Assembly: GCA_024231975.1 (NCBI GenBank)
Contig: JAAEQB010000012.1
Location: 124,001 to 188,000, forward strand
Direction of reading: 5' to 3'
Source: Allobosea sp.
GTDB taxonomy: Bacteria; Pseudomonadota; Alphaproteobacteria; Rhizobiales; Beijerinckiaceae
DNA: 64,000 nt
The first letter of the stretch is position 1, and each line of letters starts with the position of its first letter. This document shows, one piece after another, positions 38,704 to 47,476 of this stretch. The notes under the pieces are model-generated. The model had not been told where the DNA came from. It was given only the letters and a program-made list of their open reading frames with translations, and ran no database searches. The translations under genes were made by a program, and so were the position numbers.

Positions 38704-39912
38704 ATGAATCAATCCTATCGCTGGGTGATCGTTGCGGCAGGTGGCCTGCTGGGCTGCGTCGCGGTCGGCGCCATGTTCTCGCTGCCGGTCTTCCTGCGGC
38801 CGATGTCGCAGGACACCGGCTGGTCGGTCACCGGCATCTCCACGGCGATGACGATCGGCTTCCTCGCCATGGCAGGCGCCAGTATGGCCTGGGGCAATCT
38901 CTCTGACCGGTACGGACCGCGGCCGGTGGTGCTGACAGGCTCGATCGTCCTGGCGGCGAGCCTGGCGCTCGCCAGCCATGCGAGCTCGCTGGTCGAGTTT
39001 CAGCTGCTCTTCGGCCTCCTGGTCGGCGCGGCGACGGCCGCCGTCTTCGCGCCTATGATGGCCTGCGTCACCGGCTGGTTCGACACGCAGCGCGGCCTGG
39101 CGGTCTCGCTCGTCTCGGCCGGCATGGGCATGGCGCCGATGACGATGGCGCCGCTCGCGGCTTGGCTGGTTACGATCCATGACTGGCGCACGTCGATGCA
39201 GATCATCGCCGGCATCGCAGCGGTGCTGATGATCCCCGCCGCGCTCCTGGTGCGCCGCCCGCCGGCTCTGGAAGCAAGCGCGCAGACGCAGGCGACGGAG
39301 GAGACGCAGTTGGAGATGAGCGTCGGCCAGGCCGTGCGCTCGCCCCAGTTCGTCACGCTCATGCTGGCGAACTTTTTCTGCTGCGCCACCCATTCCGGGC
39401 CGATCTTCCACACGGTGAGCTATGCCGTGACCTGCGGCATCCCGATGCTCGCGGCCGTGTCGATCTACAGCGTCGAGGGGCTGGCCGGCATGTTCGGCCG
39501 CCTCGGCTTCGGCGTGGCGGGCGACCGGTTCGGTGCGCAGCGCGTCCTGGTCCTCGGGCTGCTGGCTCAGGCCTTCGGCGTGCTGGCCTATGCCTTCGTC
39601 GGGCAGCTCGCCGGCTTCTATGCGGTCGCGGTGATCGTCGGCTTCATCTATGCCGGCACCATGCCGCTCTATGCCGTGATCATCCGTGAGAATTTCCCGC
39701 TGAAGATGATGGGCACGATCATCGGCGGCACGGCCATGGCCGGGAGCCTCGGCATGTCGACCGGTCCGCTGCTCGGTGGCCTGATCTACGACCGGTTCGG
39801 CACCTACGCGCCGATGTATGTCGGCTCCTGGATCCTCGGCCTGGCGGCGATGCTGGTCCTGTGGAGCTTCCGGCCGTTTCCGGAGAAGCGGGAGCAGCTG
39901 GCGGTAGCGTGA
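38704..39912 (+). CDS. MFS transporter
   Basis: A 402-residue major facilitator with 12 predicted membrane helices, an intra-domain loop with WGNLSDRYGPRPVVL (the MFS D-R-x-G-R/K motif A) and a repeat of the motif in the second half (RLGFGVAGDRFGAQRVL). It resembles monocarboxylate/oxalate-type MFS carriers, but substrate is unknown. GGAG lies 5 nt upstream. It is the last clearly core-like gene before the accessory region. Confidence 0.88.
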   Translation: MNQSYRWVIVAAGGLLGCVAVGAMFSLPVFLRPMSQDTGWSVTGISTAMTIGFLAMAGASMAWGNLSDRYGPRPVVLTGSIVLAASLALASHASSLVEFQLLFGLLVGAATAAVFAPMMACVTGWFDTQRGLAVSLVSAGMGMAPMTMAPLAAWLVTIHDWRTSMQIIAGIAAVLMIPAALLVRRPPALEASAQTQATEETQLEMSVGQAVRSPQFVTLMLANFFCCATHSGPIFHTVSYAVTCGIPMLAAVSIYSVEGLAGMFGRLGFGVAGDRFGAQRVLVLGLLAQAFGVLAYAFVGQLAGFYAVAVIVGFIYAGTMPLYAVIIRENFPLKMMGTIIGGTAMAGSLGMSTGPLLGGLIYDRFGTYAPMYVGSWILGLAAMLVLWSFRPFPEKREQLAVA

Positions 39913-40229
39913 AGGAACGCGCCTTGGTGGCGCATGCGCTCAACAGGGTCAGCTTATTGCCTCGTAGCCTGGCGCAGTTGCGCCAGGCCTTGTAGGACAG
40001 TGGATGCCGAGTAGCCCGATTATTGGCGCTGCCACGCCAAATTTCCCAATGAGTCCAGTCGATGTGGCTCCCAATTGCGCGCGCGATGTAGCCCGATTGA
40101 ACGTCGTACAGGGCGTTGTGTAGCCCGATTAAGCGTTGTGGAGCGTGCGACGTTTAATTGGGCTACACAACTGCAAGATGGAGCGCGTACATCGAGCGCC
40201 GCGGACGCCCACTTTAAGCGGGGACGAAG
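39913..40229. other. Intergenic junction between core and accessory DNA
   Basis: About 317 bp without a gene. It holds a perfect 9-bp hairpin (39968-39987, CCTGGCGCA / TGCGCCAGG, 2-nt loop), which could end the MFS transcript, three copies of GTAGCCCGATT (40011, 40088, 40120) and a large inverted repeat described separately. Gene content changes from housekeeping to defence and arsenic genes here. Confidence 0.6.
40115..40171. repeat. 22-bp inverted repeat with related direct repeat
   Basis: Arms 40115-40136 and 40150-40171 match at 20 of 22 positions, the two differences being G/A changes that would form G-U pairs in RNA; the loop is 13 nt. The core TGTAGCCCGATT also begins a related direct repeat at 40087. 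It lies 60 bp beyond the 3' end of the HNH gene and could be a terminator, protein-binding site or remnant of a mobile element. Confidence 0.7.
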
Positions 40230-41363
40230 TCACTCGCGCTTTGCATATTCTCCCTCGATTCGCTTGATCTTGTCATTGTGGAAACGCGCCTTCTCGCGAT
40301 CCCGCGCAAGTTGCTCCGGCGTCGAGACGAACACCGAAAGGACGTGCTCCCACAGGCCCATCCCCTCCAGATCGAACCGCACCTCGATTCCGAGCTTCTG
40401 ACCCTTCAGGTCGAAGGACGGCACCTTGACGCTGTCAATGCGGTTGACCGCCAGAAACGGGGTCGATGGAGCGTCGAACCCATTTTGGACGCGCGGGATG
40501 GAGGAGAGCCGGATCATTTCCATCATCACAAGGCGTTCGAACCACGGAGACCCCTTGTAGCGCCAGTACAGATCGGAAAGATCGCTGCCGAGGCCGAGAT
40601 CGGTGAACCAAGTCCCTAGGGCCATGCCCAGCACGCTCTCGAAAACCTGGACGTACGCCTCCATTCCATGAAGCATGCGCCCGTCCTCGCGAGACATCGA
40701 CGAGATGCTTGCGGCGGCGTTTCGGCGCGGGACCTGATCCTTGAGCCTGAATTGAACTTCATAGGCCTGCCCCGTGCGCTCGACGACAGGCGGCTCGGCC
40801 AGCAACCCACCGAAGCCGAGTTCGTTCAAAAGCACATGGCGTCGCTCAGGCAGCCATCTGTCGAAGTCCCGGTTCAACGACCAGAGATCGCGACCCGAAC
40901 CGTTGACGAAGTGGGACAGGCGAACCCGCGTACCATCCGGGCCGGAGCGGATGACGGTCCCGACTGCGACGATTTCCTGTCCTATGGCGATGAGGTCTCG
41001 GTCGACGTCGGAATCCGATCCCTCGAGGCGCCGCGAGCCTTCGTGATCGCGCTTCATCCTTCGGAGTGCATCGGCGGTGTAGCGCTTCTCGTCTCGGTCG
41101 ATCAGGACGCCGCAGGAAGCACACAGCCATATCCCGTTGTCGATGTGGGACCTTTCCTCGGGCGTCATTGTTGGGTCGTAGCGACGCGCTCCAGGCCCCG
41201 GCGCGGCGGCACAGATGTGCGCTGCTACACCGATCATCGTCACGGCGTCGGGCGCCTCGTCGCTAGGCCCGACCGTCGATCGCTTGCATAACGAGCAGAG
41301 GTAGCTGGCCCGCAGCGCCAAGTCGAGCTTGGTCCGGGGGCTGAAATCGTCACGCGTTTTCAT
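40230..41363 (-). CDS. HNH-endonuclease-like protein with C-terminal domain of unknown function
   Basis: A 377-residue protein. The N-terminal 110 residues show a zinc-stabilised HNH-type layout: YLCSLCKR, AAHI, MTPEERSHIDNGIWLCASC, LIDRD. This AAH-I...NG-WLC-C arrangement is common in nucleases of bacterial conflict systems. The remaining 260 residues have no fold I recognise. It is transcribed towards the inverted repeat and away from the adjacent ABC-3C operon, so a shared role in defence is plausible but unproven. Confidence 0.7.
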   Translation of the reverse strand: MKTRDDFSPRTKLDLALRASYLCSLCKRSTVGPSDEAPDAVTMIGVAAHICAAAPGPGARRYDPTMTPEERSHIDNGIWLCASCGVLIDRDEKRYTADALRRMKRDHEGSRRLEGSDSDVDRDLIAIGQEIVAVGTVIRSGPDGTRVRLSHFVNGSGRDLWSLNRDFDRWLPERRHVLLNELGFGGLLAEPPVVERTGQAYEVQFRLKDQVPRRNAAASISSMSREDGRMLHGMEAYVQVFESVLGMALGTWFTDLGLGSDLSDLYWRYKGSPWFERLVMMEMIRLSSIPRVQNGFDAPSTPFLAVNRIDSVKVPSFDLKGQKLGIEVRFDLEGMGLWEHVLSVFVSTPEQLARDREKARFHNDKIKRIEGEYAKRE

Positions 41364-41782
41364 CGCACGGTGTTCGCGACCCAGGGATCATCAGCATGAC
41401 TTTATATCTGCCGGAGCACATGCCAATCCATGATCCACGGTGAGGATCCCGCTGCGCGAACGGCGCTGAAAAGGGGCAATCTACGCCTTTCCCGCCGTTA
41501 CCGCGCTGAACTTCGACGCAGGCTCGCTCCGTCAAAACCCGATGGTCTCAACGAGCCGCTGGTAGAGGAGCGCCGAGCTGTTGAACGCTGACAACTTAAC
41601 GTTGCGTCTATCGAAGAATCGATCGATCAATCCTTTGGCTTTCTGCAAGCGGAGAGCTCTCCCGGTAACCAGTCGTTTGCGGCTGACACACTTTAATTGG
41701 CCGGTTGGGCGGGTTGGAGAAATGATCGACAGTGGTGCGGCCTCGAACTGCTCCTCGCTAGGCTCGGAATTCTAGGCTCGTG
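41364..41782. other. HNH / ABC-3C divergent intergenic region
   Basis: About 419 bp with lower GC than the surroundings and no convincing gene. It must carry the promoters of the HNH gene and the ABC-3C operon. I see no clean -35/-10 pair; there are several ATCGAT-type repeats around 41610-41627. Confidence 0.45.
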
Positions 41783-42724
41783 ATGCCGTCGTGGATGACC
41801 GCTGAGCAGACGTGGCAATGGCAGATCAGCCTGGAGGTCAAGCTCCGGCGCGTTCACGGCGACTCATTTCAGCAGTTCTTTTCGGACGTGATGGAGCTTG
41901 CGCACGGCGATGACTTCGTGCGTACCCGTCCGCATGGCTCGCTCGGGGACAAGGGCTGTGACGGTTATCTCAGATCATCGGGCGAGCTGTTCCAGTGCTA
42001 TGGCAAGCTGCATGACGCCGCTCTGAACGTCGCTACGGTCACTGGGAAAATGGCAGACGACTATGCCAAGGCCGCCGCAGCGCTATCGTTACTCGTCCAA
42101 GGTTGGAACTTCGTCCACAACCTGGTGGATGGTTTGCCGGTTGAAGTGACGCTGAAGCTCAAGGAGTTGGAGGTCGCGTACGGTCATCATCGTTTTGGAC
42201 TCGTAGGCCCCGCGGGAATCGCTGAGAGGGTTTTCGGCTTACCAGAACGAGAAGTTATCCGGCTGTTGGGCCCAGCAGCGAGCGCCGAAGACACCAAGCA
42301 CATGAGGCTTGAGGAGGTCGCGGGCGTGATCAGCGCCGTCATTGCCGGCGTTGATGCCGAGCTCCAGCCGAATGCTCCGCCCAAGCCGGTGCCATACAAC
42401 AAGATGACACTGAACAGCATTCCCGCGACATGGCGCACTCTGCTGGTTTCCGGATCAGCCAATGCGGCATACGTTCAGGACTACCTCAACGCGCATCCGG
42501 ATCCCGAAACAGGATCGCGCCTCGCGCGGATTTTTCGCCATCGGTATGATGATCTGAAAGCTCAGCGACTGCCTGCCGGGGCCATCATGACGTCGCTCTA
42601 CGAAGGCATTACAGGTATTGGGAGCGTGTCGCCCGTGCGCCAAGTCGCAGCGCATGCGTTGCTCGCCTATCTCTTTGAAGCTTGCGACATTTTCGAGGAC
42701 CACTTGGCCGGAGAGGAAGCATGA
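41783..42724 (+). CDS. ABC-three-component system protein with restriction-endonuclease-like N-terminus
   Basis: A 313-residue protein, first gene of an ABC-3C operon. Residues about 25-80 resemble a PD-(D/E)xK nuclease: FQQFFSDVMELAHG, then GDKGCDGYL with Asp60 and FQCYGK with Gln71 and Lys75, as in Mrr-like folds. The C-terminal 130 residues are probably the ABC-3C specific domain. ABC-3C systems are predicted conflict systems in which an ATPase senses and an effector acts; this component would be the effector. Start is ATG 41783 or ATG 41795. Its stop overlaps the next start (ATGA). Confidence 0.7.
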   Translation: MPSWMTAEQTWQWQISLEVKLRRVHGDSFQQFFSDVMELAHGDDFVRTRPHGSLGDKGCDGYLRSSGELFQCYGKLHDAALNVATVTGKMADDYAKAAAALSLLVQGWNFVHNLVDGLPVEVTLKLKELEVAYGHHRFGLVGPAGIAERVFGLPEREVIRLLGPAASAEDTKHMRLEEVAGVISAVIAGVDAELQPNAPPKPVPYNKMTLNSIPATWRTLLVSGSANAAYVQDYLNAHPDPETGSRLARIFRHRYDDLKAQRLPAGAIMTSLYEGITGIGSVSPVRQVAAHALLAYLFEACDIFEDHLAGEEA

Positions 42725-42969
42725 TCCTGCCCGGCAAACATCTGACTCCGCAAAGAGCGCTGATCGGCGTCGGCGCGGACATTCTCAGCCAGCTCGACTG
42801 TCCGCGTGACGTATCCGAGCTCTGGGATCGCGTTCGATCTGTCCGCGCTGGGCAAATGGCCACCGCGCTGACATACGACTGGTTCATCCTCGCGCTGACG
42901 TTCCTGTTCACCATTCAGGCGATCGACGAGGTCGATGGCCTCCTCCAACCAGCGTCTCGCGCGTCATGA
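42721..42969 (+). CDS. ABC-three-component system middle component (MC6-like)
   Basis: An 82-residue winged-helix-type protein with the MILPGKHLTPQRALIGVGADIL opening and the DRV-W and ALTFLFTIQAID helices typical of middle component 6 of ABC-3C systems, thought to bridge ATPase and effector. The ATG overlaps the previous stop and its own stop overlaps the next ATG (both ATGA), so the three genes are translationally coupled. Confidence 0.75.
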   Translation: MILPGKHLTPQRALIGVGADILSQLDCPRDVSELWDRVRSVRAGQMATALTYDWFILALTFLFTIQAIDEVDGLLQPASRAS

Positions 42970-44741
42970 TCCTGTCCATCGGGAGCAACCTTCCCACTTT
43001 CAAGTCCGTGACGTTCCACCCAGGGCTCAACGTCTTGCTTTCGACAAAGGCGCCTGGCTCGAACGAGGGGCGGACGCGAAACAGCGCGGGCAAATCCAGC
43101 CTTATCGAGATCATCCATTTTCTTCTGGGAGCCAAGGCGGACCCTGCGAGCCTTCTACGCAACAAGGCCTTGGCAGAATATTCCTTTCACGGTGTGTTCA
43201 AGATCGGCGGGCACCCCGTGCGGGTCGAGCGGAGTGGCAGCAAAGCGTCCAGGATATATCTGGATGAGGCGTCGATCGTGCGCTTCGGCTTCGACGCCAA
43301 AGCCGACAAGAAGAACGGCGGGATGTATATCACGAACGAGGCCTGGAAAGAATTTCTGGGTCATTCGTTTTTCGAACTGCCTGCGACTGTAAGCGGATCG
43401 CTGTTCGACGAGAGCTTTTCCCCATCGTTTCGTTCGATGGTCAGCTATTTCGCGCGCCGACGCGGTTCAGGTGCGTTCAACCACCCCGAAAAGCAGGCCG
43501 AGGCCCAACAGCGTTGGGATTGGCAGGTGAATCTTTCGTATTTGCTCGGTCTCGATTGGAGACCCCCTTATGAATTGCAGAAGGTTCGTCAGCGAGAAGG
43601 GCAGCTCGACGAACTAAAGAGCGCGGCCAAGGGCGGGGTGCTCGGCGCGGTGGTCGGGACCGTAGCGGAATTGCGCCCCCAGATGGTGCAGGCCCGGGAC
43701 AAGGCAGACCGGTTGCGCGAGGAACTCGCGCGCTTTCAGGTGCATGACGCCTTTGAGAGCATGATGACGGAGGCGACTGAGGCCAAGGCTGAGATCCAAG
43801 CCATCCTCCGGCAGGCCGTCCCGCTGCGGGAGACGCTCGATCATTTGCAAGATGCTTTAAACCGTGAGCGCATACCGGATCGCGGCGACGTTGTCCGGCT
43901 CTACGAAGCGGTCGGGATTGAATTGCCGGATGCAGCCCGCCGGCGGTTCGAAGACGTCGAACGATTCCACCAGTCTGTAATCGAAAATCGGCGACTTCGG
44001 TTGCAGGAAGAGGTCGATCGGATCATCCGTGCGATCGAAATGGGGCAACAGCGCGTGGCCGCGCTTGATGACGCGCGCGGCGCCATTCTGCGGACGCTAG
44101 AGGGACATGGCGCCCTTGAGGATTTCACTGCTTTGCAGAAGCACCTTGCCGATGCTGACGCGACAGCAGCGAGTCTTGCCGAGAGATTCAAGGCGGCGGA
44201 GGTGCTGGAAGGGGAGAGCACCCAACTTAAGATCGATCGAGCCAGCATCAAGCGACGACTGCAGGAAGACCACCACGCGCGGCGTGAGCGACTGGATCTG
44301 GCGATCCGCCTGATCGGTGCTGCCATCGGCGGTCTCTATACCGACCGGAAGGGAAATTTTGAGGTCGAGGCTACCGAAAACGGCCCGGAGTTTCGAATTT
44401 CGATTGAGGGCGATCGCGGCGGCGGGATTTCCAACATGGAGGTCTTCTGCCTCGACCTGGCGCTGTTCTCGATCTGGAAAGCCAAGGCAAAGGGGCCCGG
44501 ATTTCTGATCCATGACAGCCACCTTTTCGATGGTGTCGACGCGAGGCAGGTGGCCCAGGCGATCCAAATGGCCGCTAAATCAGTGGCTGACGGAAACGCG
44601 CAGTATATTGTCGCGTTGAACTCGGATATTTTTGACAGTCTGTCCTGGGCAGAGGACTTCGACCCGGCTGGCGCGGTCCTGGATACGAAGCTTTCAGATG
44701 CTGATGAGAGCGGCGGCTTGTTCGGATTCCGGTTCGAGTGA
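42966..44741 (+). CDS. DUF2326 ABC-type ATPase of an ABC-three-component system
   Basis: A 591-residue SMC/Rad50-like ATPase. The N-terminus has the Walker A region of this family (RTRNSAGKSSLIE, Lys43), residues about 210-450 form a long coiled coil, and the C-terminal DUF2326 domain has the GGGISNMEVFCLDLALF signature segment and FLIHDSHLFDGVD (Walker B/D-loop, with His-Asp-Ser in place of the usual Asp-Glu). It would be the sensor or motor of the system. Last gene of the operon. Confidence 0.85.
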   Translation: MILSIGSNLPTFKSVTFHPGLNVLLSTKAPGSNEGRTRNSAGKSSLIEIIHFLLGAKADPASLLRNKALAEYSFHGVFKIGGHPVRVERSGSKASRIYLDEASIVRFGFDAKADKKNGGMYITNEAWKEFLGHSFFELPATVSGSLFDESFSPSFRSMVSYFARRRGSGAFNHPEKQAEAQQRWDWQVNLSYLLGLDWRPPYELQKVRQREGQLDELKSAAKGGVLGAVVGTVAELRPQMVQARDKADRLREELARFQVHDAFESMMTEATEAKAEIQAILRQAVPLRETLDHLQDALNRERIPDRGDVVRLYEAVGIELPDAARRRFEDVERFHQSVIENRRLRLQEEVDRIIRAIEMGQQRVAALDDARGAILRTLEGHGALEDFTALQKHLADADATAASLAERFKAAEVLEGESTQLKIDRASIKRRLQEDHHARRERLDLAIRLIGAAIGGLYTDRKGNFEVEATENGPEFRISIEGDRGGGISNMEVFCLDLALFSIWKAKAKGPGFLIHDSHLFDGVDARQVAQAIQMAAKSVADGNAQYIVALNSDIFDSLSWAEDFDPAGAVLDTKLSDADESGGLFGFRFE

Positions 44742-45125
44742 ACGTCTGCCGCTGCTGGCCAACGATGCTCGCGGGCTCCGGATTCCAAGTCTTTTCCGGG
44801 ACGGGAACACCGAGCCCCCCATATGAGGCTGATTGGGCAATTGATCATTGATCGGGAGACAGTTCGAGCGGGCTTTGCTCCCGGCGAGCCTTCCATCGTG
44901 CAAACCTAAAATTCGCGAAAGATTGGCCGCTTACGGCGATTGATCCCGCGTACAGACGGTCGATGGCCTCAGCACAACCCTTGGGCAGCCGGAACATTTG
45001 CACTGCTTCCGGCCGCAGGCCGCGACGGCAACAATTCGACGATCATCGAGATGTCGACGCTATTTGACTGGGGTCAGGCAAGCGGCCAGATTGAAATAAA
45101 AACAACAACAAGCTGGGAGGTTTCG
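44742..45125. other. Gap between the ABC-3C operon and aioX
   Basis: About 384 bp. No gene is supported; an open frame in phase with aioX runs through part of it but lacks a ribosome site and family resemblance. It should hold the aioX promoter; TTGACT near 45063 is a candidate -35 box without a clear -10 partner. Confidence 0.45.
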
Positions 45126-46022
45126 GTGGCATCGAGGGTCGGCCGGCTCTCAGGTTCAGTCGTCCAACGGCGCGCTCTTACGCGTCGCGCCATCTTGATT
45201 GGCGCGAGCTCAACCCTCGCTGCGCCTTCCACAATCCGGGCTGAACAGCCGTTCCGCTTCGGCCTAACACCGGTGTTTCTGACCTCTGATCTCGAACTGC
45301 TCGAAGCGCTGCAGCACTATCTCTCCGCCGCCATGAACATCCAGGTCCAGCTCGTTCTGAAGCGGACCTATCAGGAGATTACGTCGCAGCTGATCTCAGG
45401 ACTGCTCGATGCCGCCTGGATCTGCGGATTTCCCTTCGTGGCCTATCGCCGTGAGCTCGAACTGGTCGCTATCCCCGTCTGGCGCGGCAAACCGAACTAT
45501 CAGTCCTATCTCCTTGTCAGTTCTAATCGCGATGCGAGTTCGATCGCCGATCTGCGCGGAGATATCCATGCGTTCTCTGACCCCGACTCCAACTCGGGAT
45601 ATCTTGTAACGCGGGCATTATTGGCGGAGCGGCGAGCCAAGCCCCAGGATTTCTTTCGTCGAACCTTCTTCACGTACGGGCATCGCAACGTTGTTCGCGC
45701 GGTAGCCGCGGGCCTGGCCCAATCGGGTAGCGTTGACGGATACGTCTGGGAGGTTATGACGGAGACCGAGCCGGAGCTGACGCTGCAAACCAGACCAGCC
45801 TGGCGCTCTCCCTGGATGGGTTTCCCGCCGATCGCGACCTCCGTCGGGAACGGCAGGAATGACGGGATTGTACGTCTACGCCGGGCATTGATCGACATGC
45901 CAGCTGATCAAACCGGGCGGGACGTTCTGGGCCTTCTGAGGCTTGACGGCTTCACGCCTGGAGACCCTGCGCTTTTCGATAGCATCGCTAGCCGTGTGGA
46001 CCTCGTGAGGGCGCTGGGATGA
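45126..46022 (+). CDS. aioX: Periplasmic arsenite-binding sensor protein AioX
   Basis: A 298-residue periplasmic binding protein of the phosphate/phosphonate (PhnD-like) family. In arsenite oxidisers AioX binds As(III) and signals to AioS. The GTG start at 45126 follows GGGAGG by 5 nt and gives a twin-arginine-like leader (LTRRAILIGASS). The DAAWICGFPF segment holds Cys100, the position of the cysteine shown to be needed for As(III) response in Agrobacterium AioX (its Cys108). The stop overlaps the aioS ATG. Location with aioSR and aioBA makes the call firm. Confidence 0.9.
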   Translation: MASRVGRLSGSVVQRRALTRRAILIGASSTLAAPSTIRAEQPFRFGLTPVFLTSDLELLEALQHYLSAAMNIQVQLVLKRTYQEITSQLISGLLDAAWICGFPFVAYRRELELVAIPVWRGKPNYQSYLLVSSNRDASSIADLRGDIHAFSDPDSNSGYLVTRALLAERRAKPQDFFRRTFFTYGHRNVVRAVAAGLAQSGSVDGYVWEVMTETEPELTLQTRPAWRSPWMGFPPIATSVGNGRNDGIVRLRRALIDMPADQTGRDVLGLLRLDGFTPGDPALFDSIASRVDLVRALG

Positions 46023-47476
46023 GGCGAGCTTCGCTTGATCCGCGGCGCTGGCCGCTGGCGTTCAAGGCGCCTGCGCTCGTCGCAGTTTTCATGTTGGTGG
46101 TCAGTGTCGTACTCACCAACGTCGTGCTCACGAGACTGCGCGAGACGCAGGAGCGGCAGCTCGCGGCAATGTCGACGATCTACCTCAACGGGCTGGCCTC
46201 GGCGGTCATTCCACATGTCCTGCGGGAGGATATTTGGGAGATCTTCGACATTATCGAGAGGGGGGCGACGCTCGAAGGTGGCTTTGGCCGCGCGAGTATC
46301 GTGGTCGTCGACAGCAAAGGAGAAACCCTTGCCGCAAGCGATCCTCGGCAAGCGCCCGTGCTCAGTCGGCAATCAGAACGAGATCGGGCCTTCGAGGGCG
46401 ACGCGCTGCTTTTGGTCGACACGGGCAAAGCGCGCGCTTTCGCGCGAAGGCCCTTGATCTATCAGGATCGCCGCATCGGCGAGATCTATGTTGACTATGA
46501 TATCTCGCACCTCCTGCGCGAGCGCGACGAGGTCCTCCGAACGCTGGTCGCCACAAACGCTGCGATCGCCTTGCTGCTCGCCGCCTTCGGCTATTGGATC
46601 ATCAGGCGCATGCTCGGGCCTCTTGGCACCTTGTCGAGGCACCTCGATCTCAGCGTCTCAGGTCCGGTGCAGCCTATTCCTAAAGATGAGATCGTAGCGT
46701 CCACCCGCGAGTTCAGACGCCTGTTCATCCGCTTCAACGTGATGGCGCGTGCGGTCAACGAGCGCGAGGCGATTGCCAAAGAGCTGGCGAATGAGGAGCG
46801 GCTGGCCAGCCTCGGACGCCTGGCCTCCGGCATGGCCCATGAGATCAACAACCCTCTCGGCGGCCTGTTCAACGCAATCGACACGTTGAAGCGCCATGGC
46901 GACAAGCCGAAGGTTCGCTCGATCTCGCTCGATTTGATTGAACGCGGTCTCAAGGGGATCAGGGACGTCGTCCGCTCGACGCTTGCGGCATATCGTGCCG
47001 ATCGCGATCCACGCCATCTTGCTGCAAACGACATCGATGATCTGCGATTGCTCGTTCGGCCCGAGATCGCCAGGCGCACACTCACTCTGGATTGGCAAAA
47101 CTCCATCCAGGGCGAATTGCCCATCGAGGCAACCGCGTTCCGACAAATCGCGTTGAATCTGTTGCTCAACGCGATCAGTGTAAGCCCGCCCGGAGGCCAG
47201 CTTTCGCTAATCTGCGCGATAGAAGGCGATCATCTGCTGCTGGAAGTTCACGATCAGGGGCCCGGCTTCAGTCCCGATGCCCATGCCGTTCTTGCGGGTG
47301 AAACCAGCAGCCCAGTTCCGTTCGGCGAAGGGGCAGGGCTTGGATTATGGGTCACGCGTCGGCTCCTCGAGGAGTTGGGAGGTCAGGTGGCGATCGCCAG
47401 GTCACCGCTTGGAGGCGCCTTGATCCGCATGACAATCCCCCTGCGCGCAAAAGAGGAGCTTCGCGATGTCGCTTGA
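46019..47476 (+). CDS. aioS: Arsenite-responsive sensor histidine kinase AioS
   Basis: A 485-residue membrane kinase: membrane segments at about 18-38 and 174-197 enclose a periplasmic sensing domain, followed by a linker, the dimerisation/phosphoacceptor domain with His274 (SGMAHEINNPLGG) and an ATPase domain with NLLLNA, DQGPGF and GAGLGLW motifs. It should phosphorylate AioR when AioX reports arsenite. The ATG overlaps the aioX stop (ATGA), and the 3' end overlaps aioR by 11 bp. Confidence 0.92.
   Translation: MRRASLDPRRWPLAFKAPALVAVFMLVVSVVLTNVVLTRLRETQERQLAAMSTIYLNGLASAVIPHVLREDIWEIFDIIERGATLEGGFGRASIVVVDSKGETLAASDPRQAPVLSRQSERDRAFEGDALLLVDTGKARAFARRPLIYQDRRIGEIYVDYDISHLLRERDEVLRTLVATNAAIALLLAAFGYWIIRRMLGPLGTLSRHLDLSVSGPVQPIPKDEIVASTREFRRLFIRFNVMARAVNEREAIAKELANEERLASLGRLASGMAHEINNPLGGLFNAIDTLKRHGDKPKVRSISLDLIERGLKGIRDVVRSTLAAYRADRDPRHLAANDIDDLRLLVRPEIARRTLTLDWQNSIQGELPIEATAFRQIALNLLLNAISVSPPGGQLSLICAIEGDHLLLEVHDQGPGFSPDAHAVLAGETSSPVPFGEGAGLGLWVTRRLLEELGGQVAIARSPLGGALIRMTIPLRAKEELRDVA

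Noticed and set aside
40087..40171. CRISPR-like or retron RNA interpretation of the repeats
   Set aside because: Only two or three related units without regular spacers, and no cas or reverse-transcriptase gene nearby.
41581..41775. Small 64-codon open frame before the ABC-3C operon
   Set aside because: No ribosome site, no recognisable motif and composition like non-coding DNA.
44940..45125. Upstream start for aioX
   Set aside because: It would place 62 extra residues before the Tat-like signal and has no ribosome site; GTG 45126 has GGGAGG at good spacing.
45126..46022. Phosphonate or phosphate uptake binding protein
   Set aside because: The fold is PhnD-like, but there are no transporter genes, and the ATGA link to aioS plus the DAAWICG cysteine segment fit AioX.
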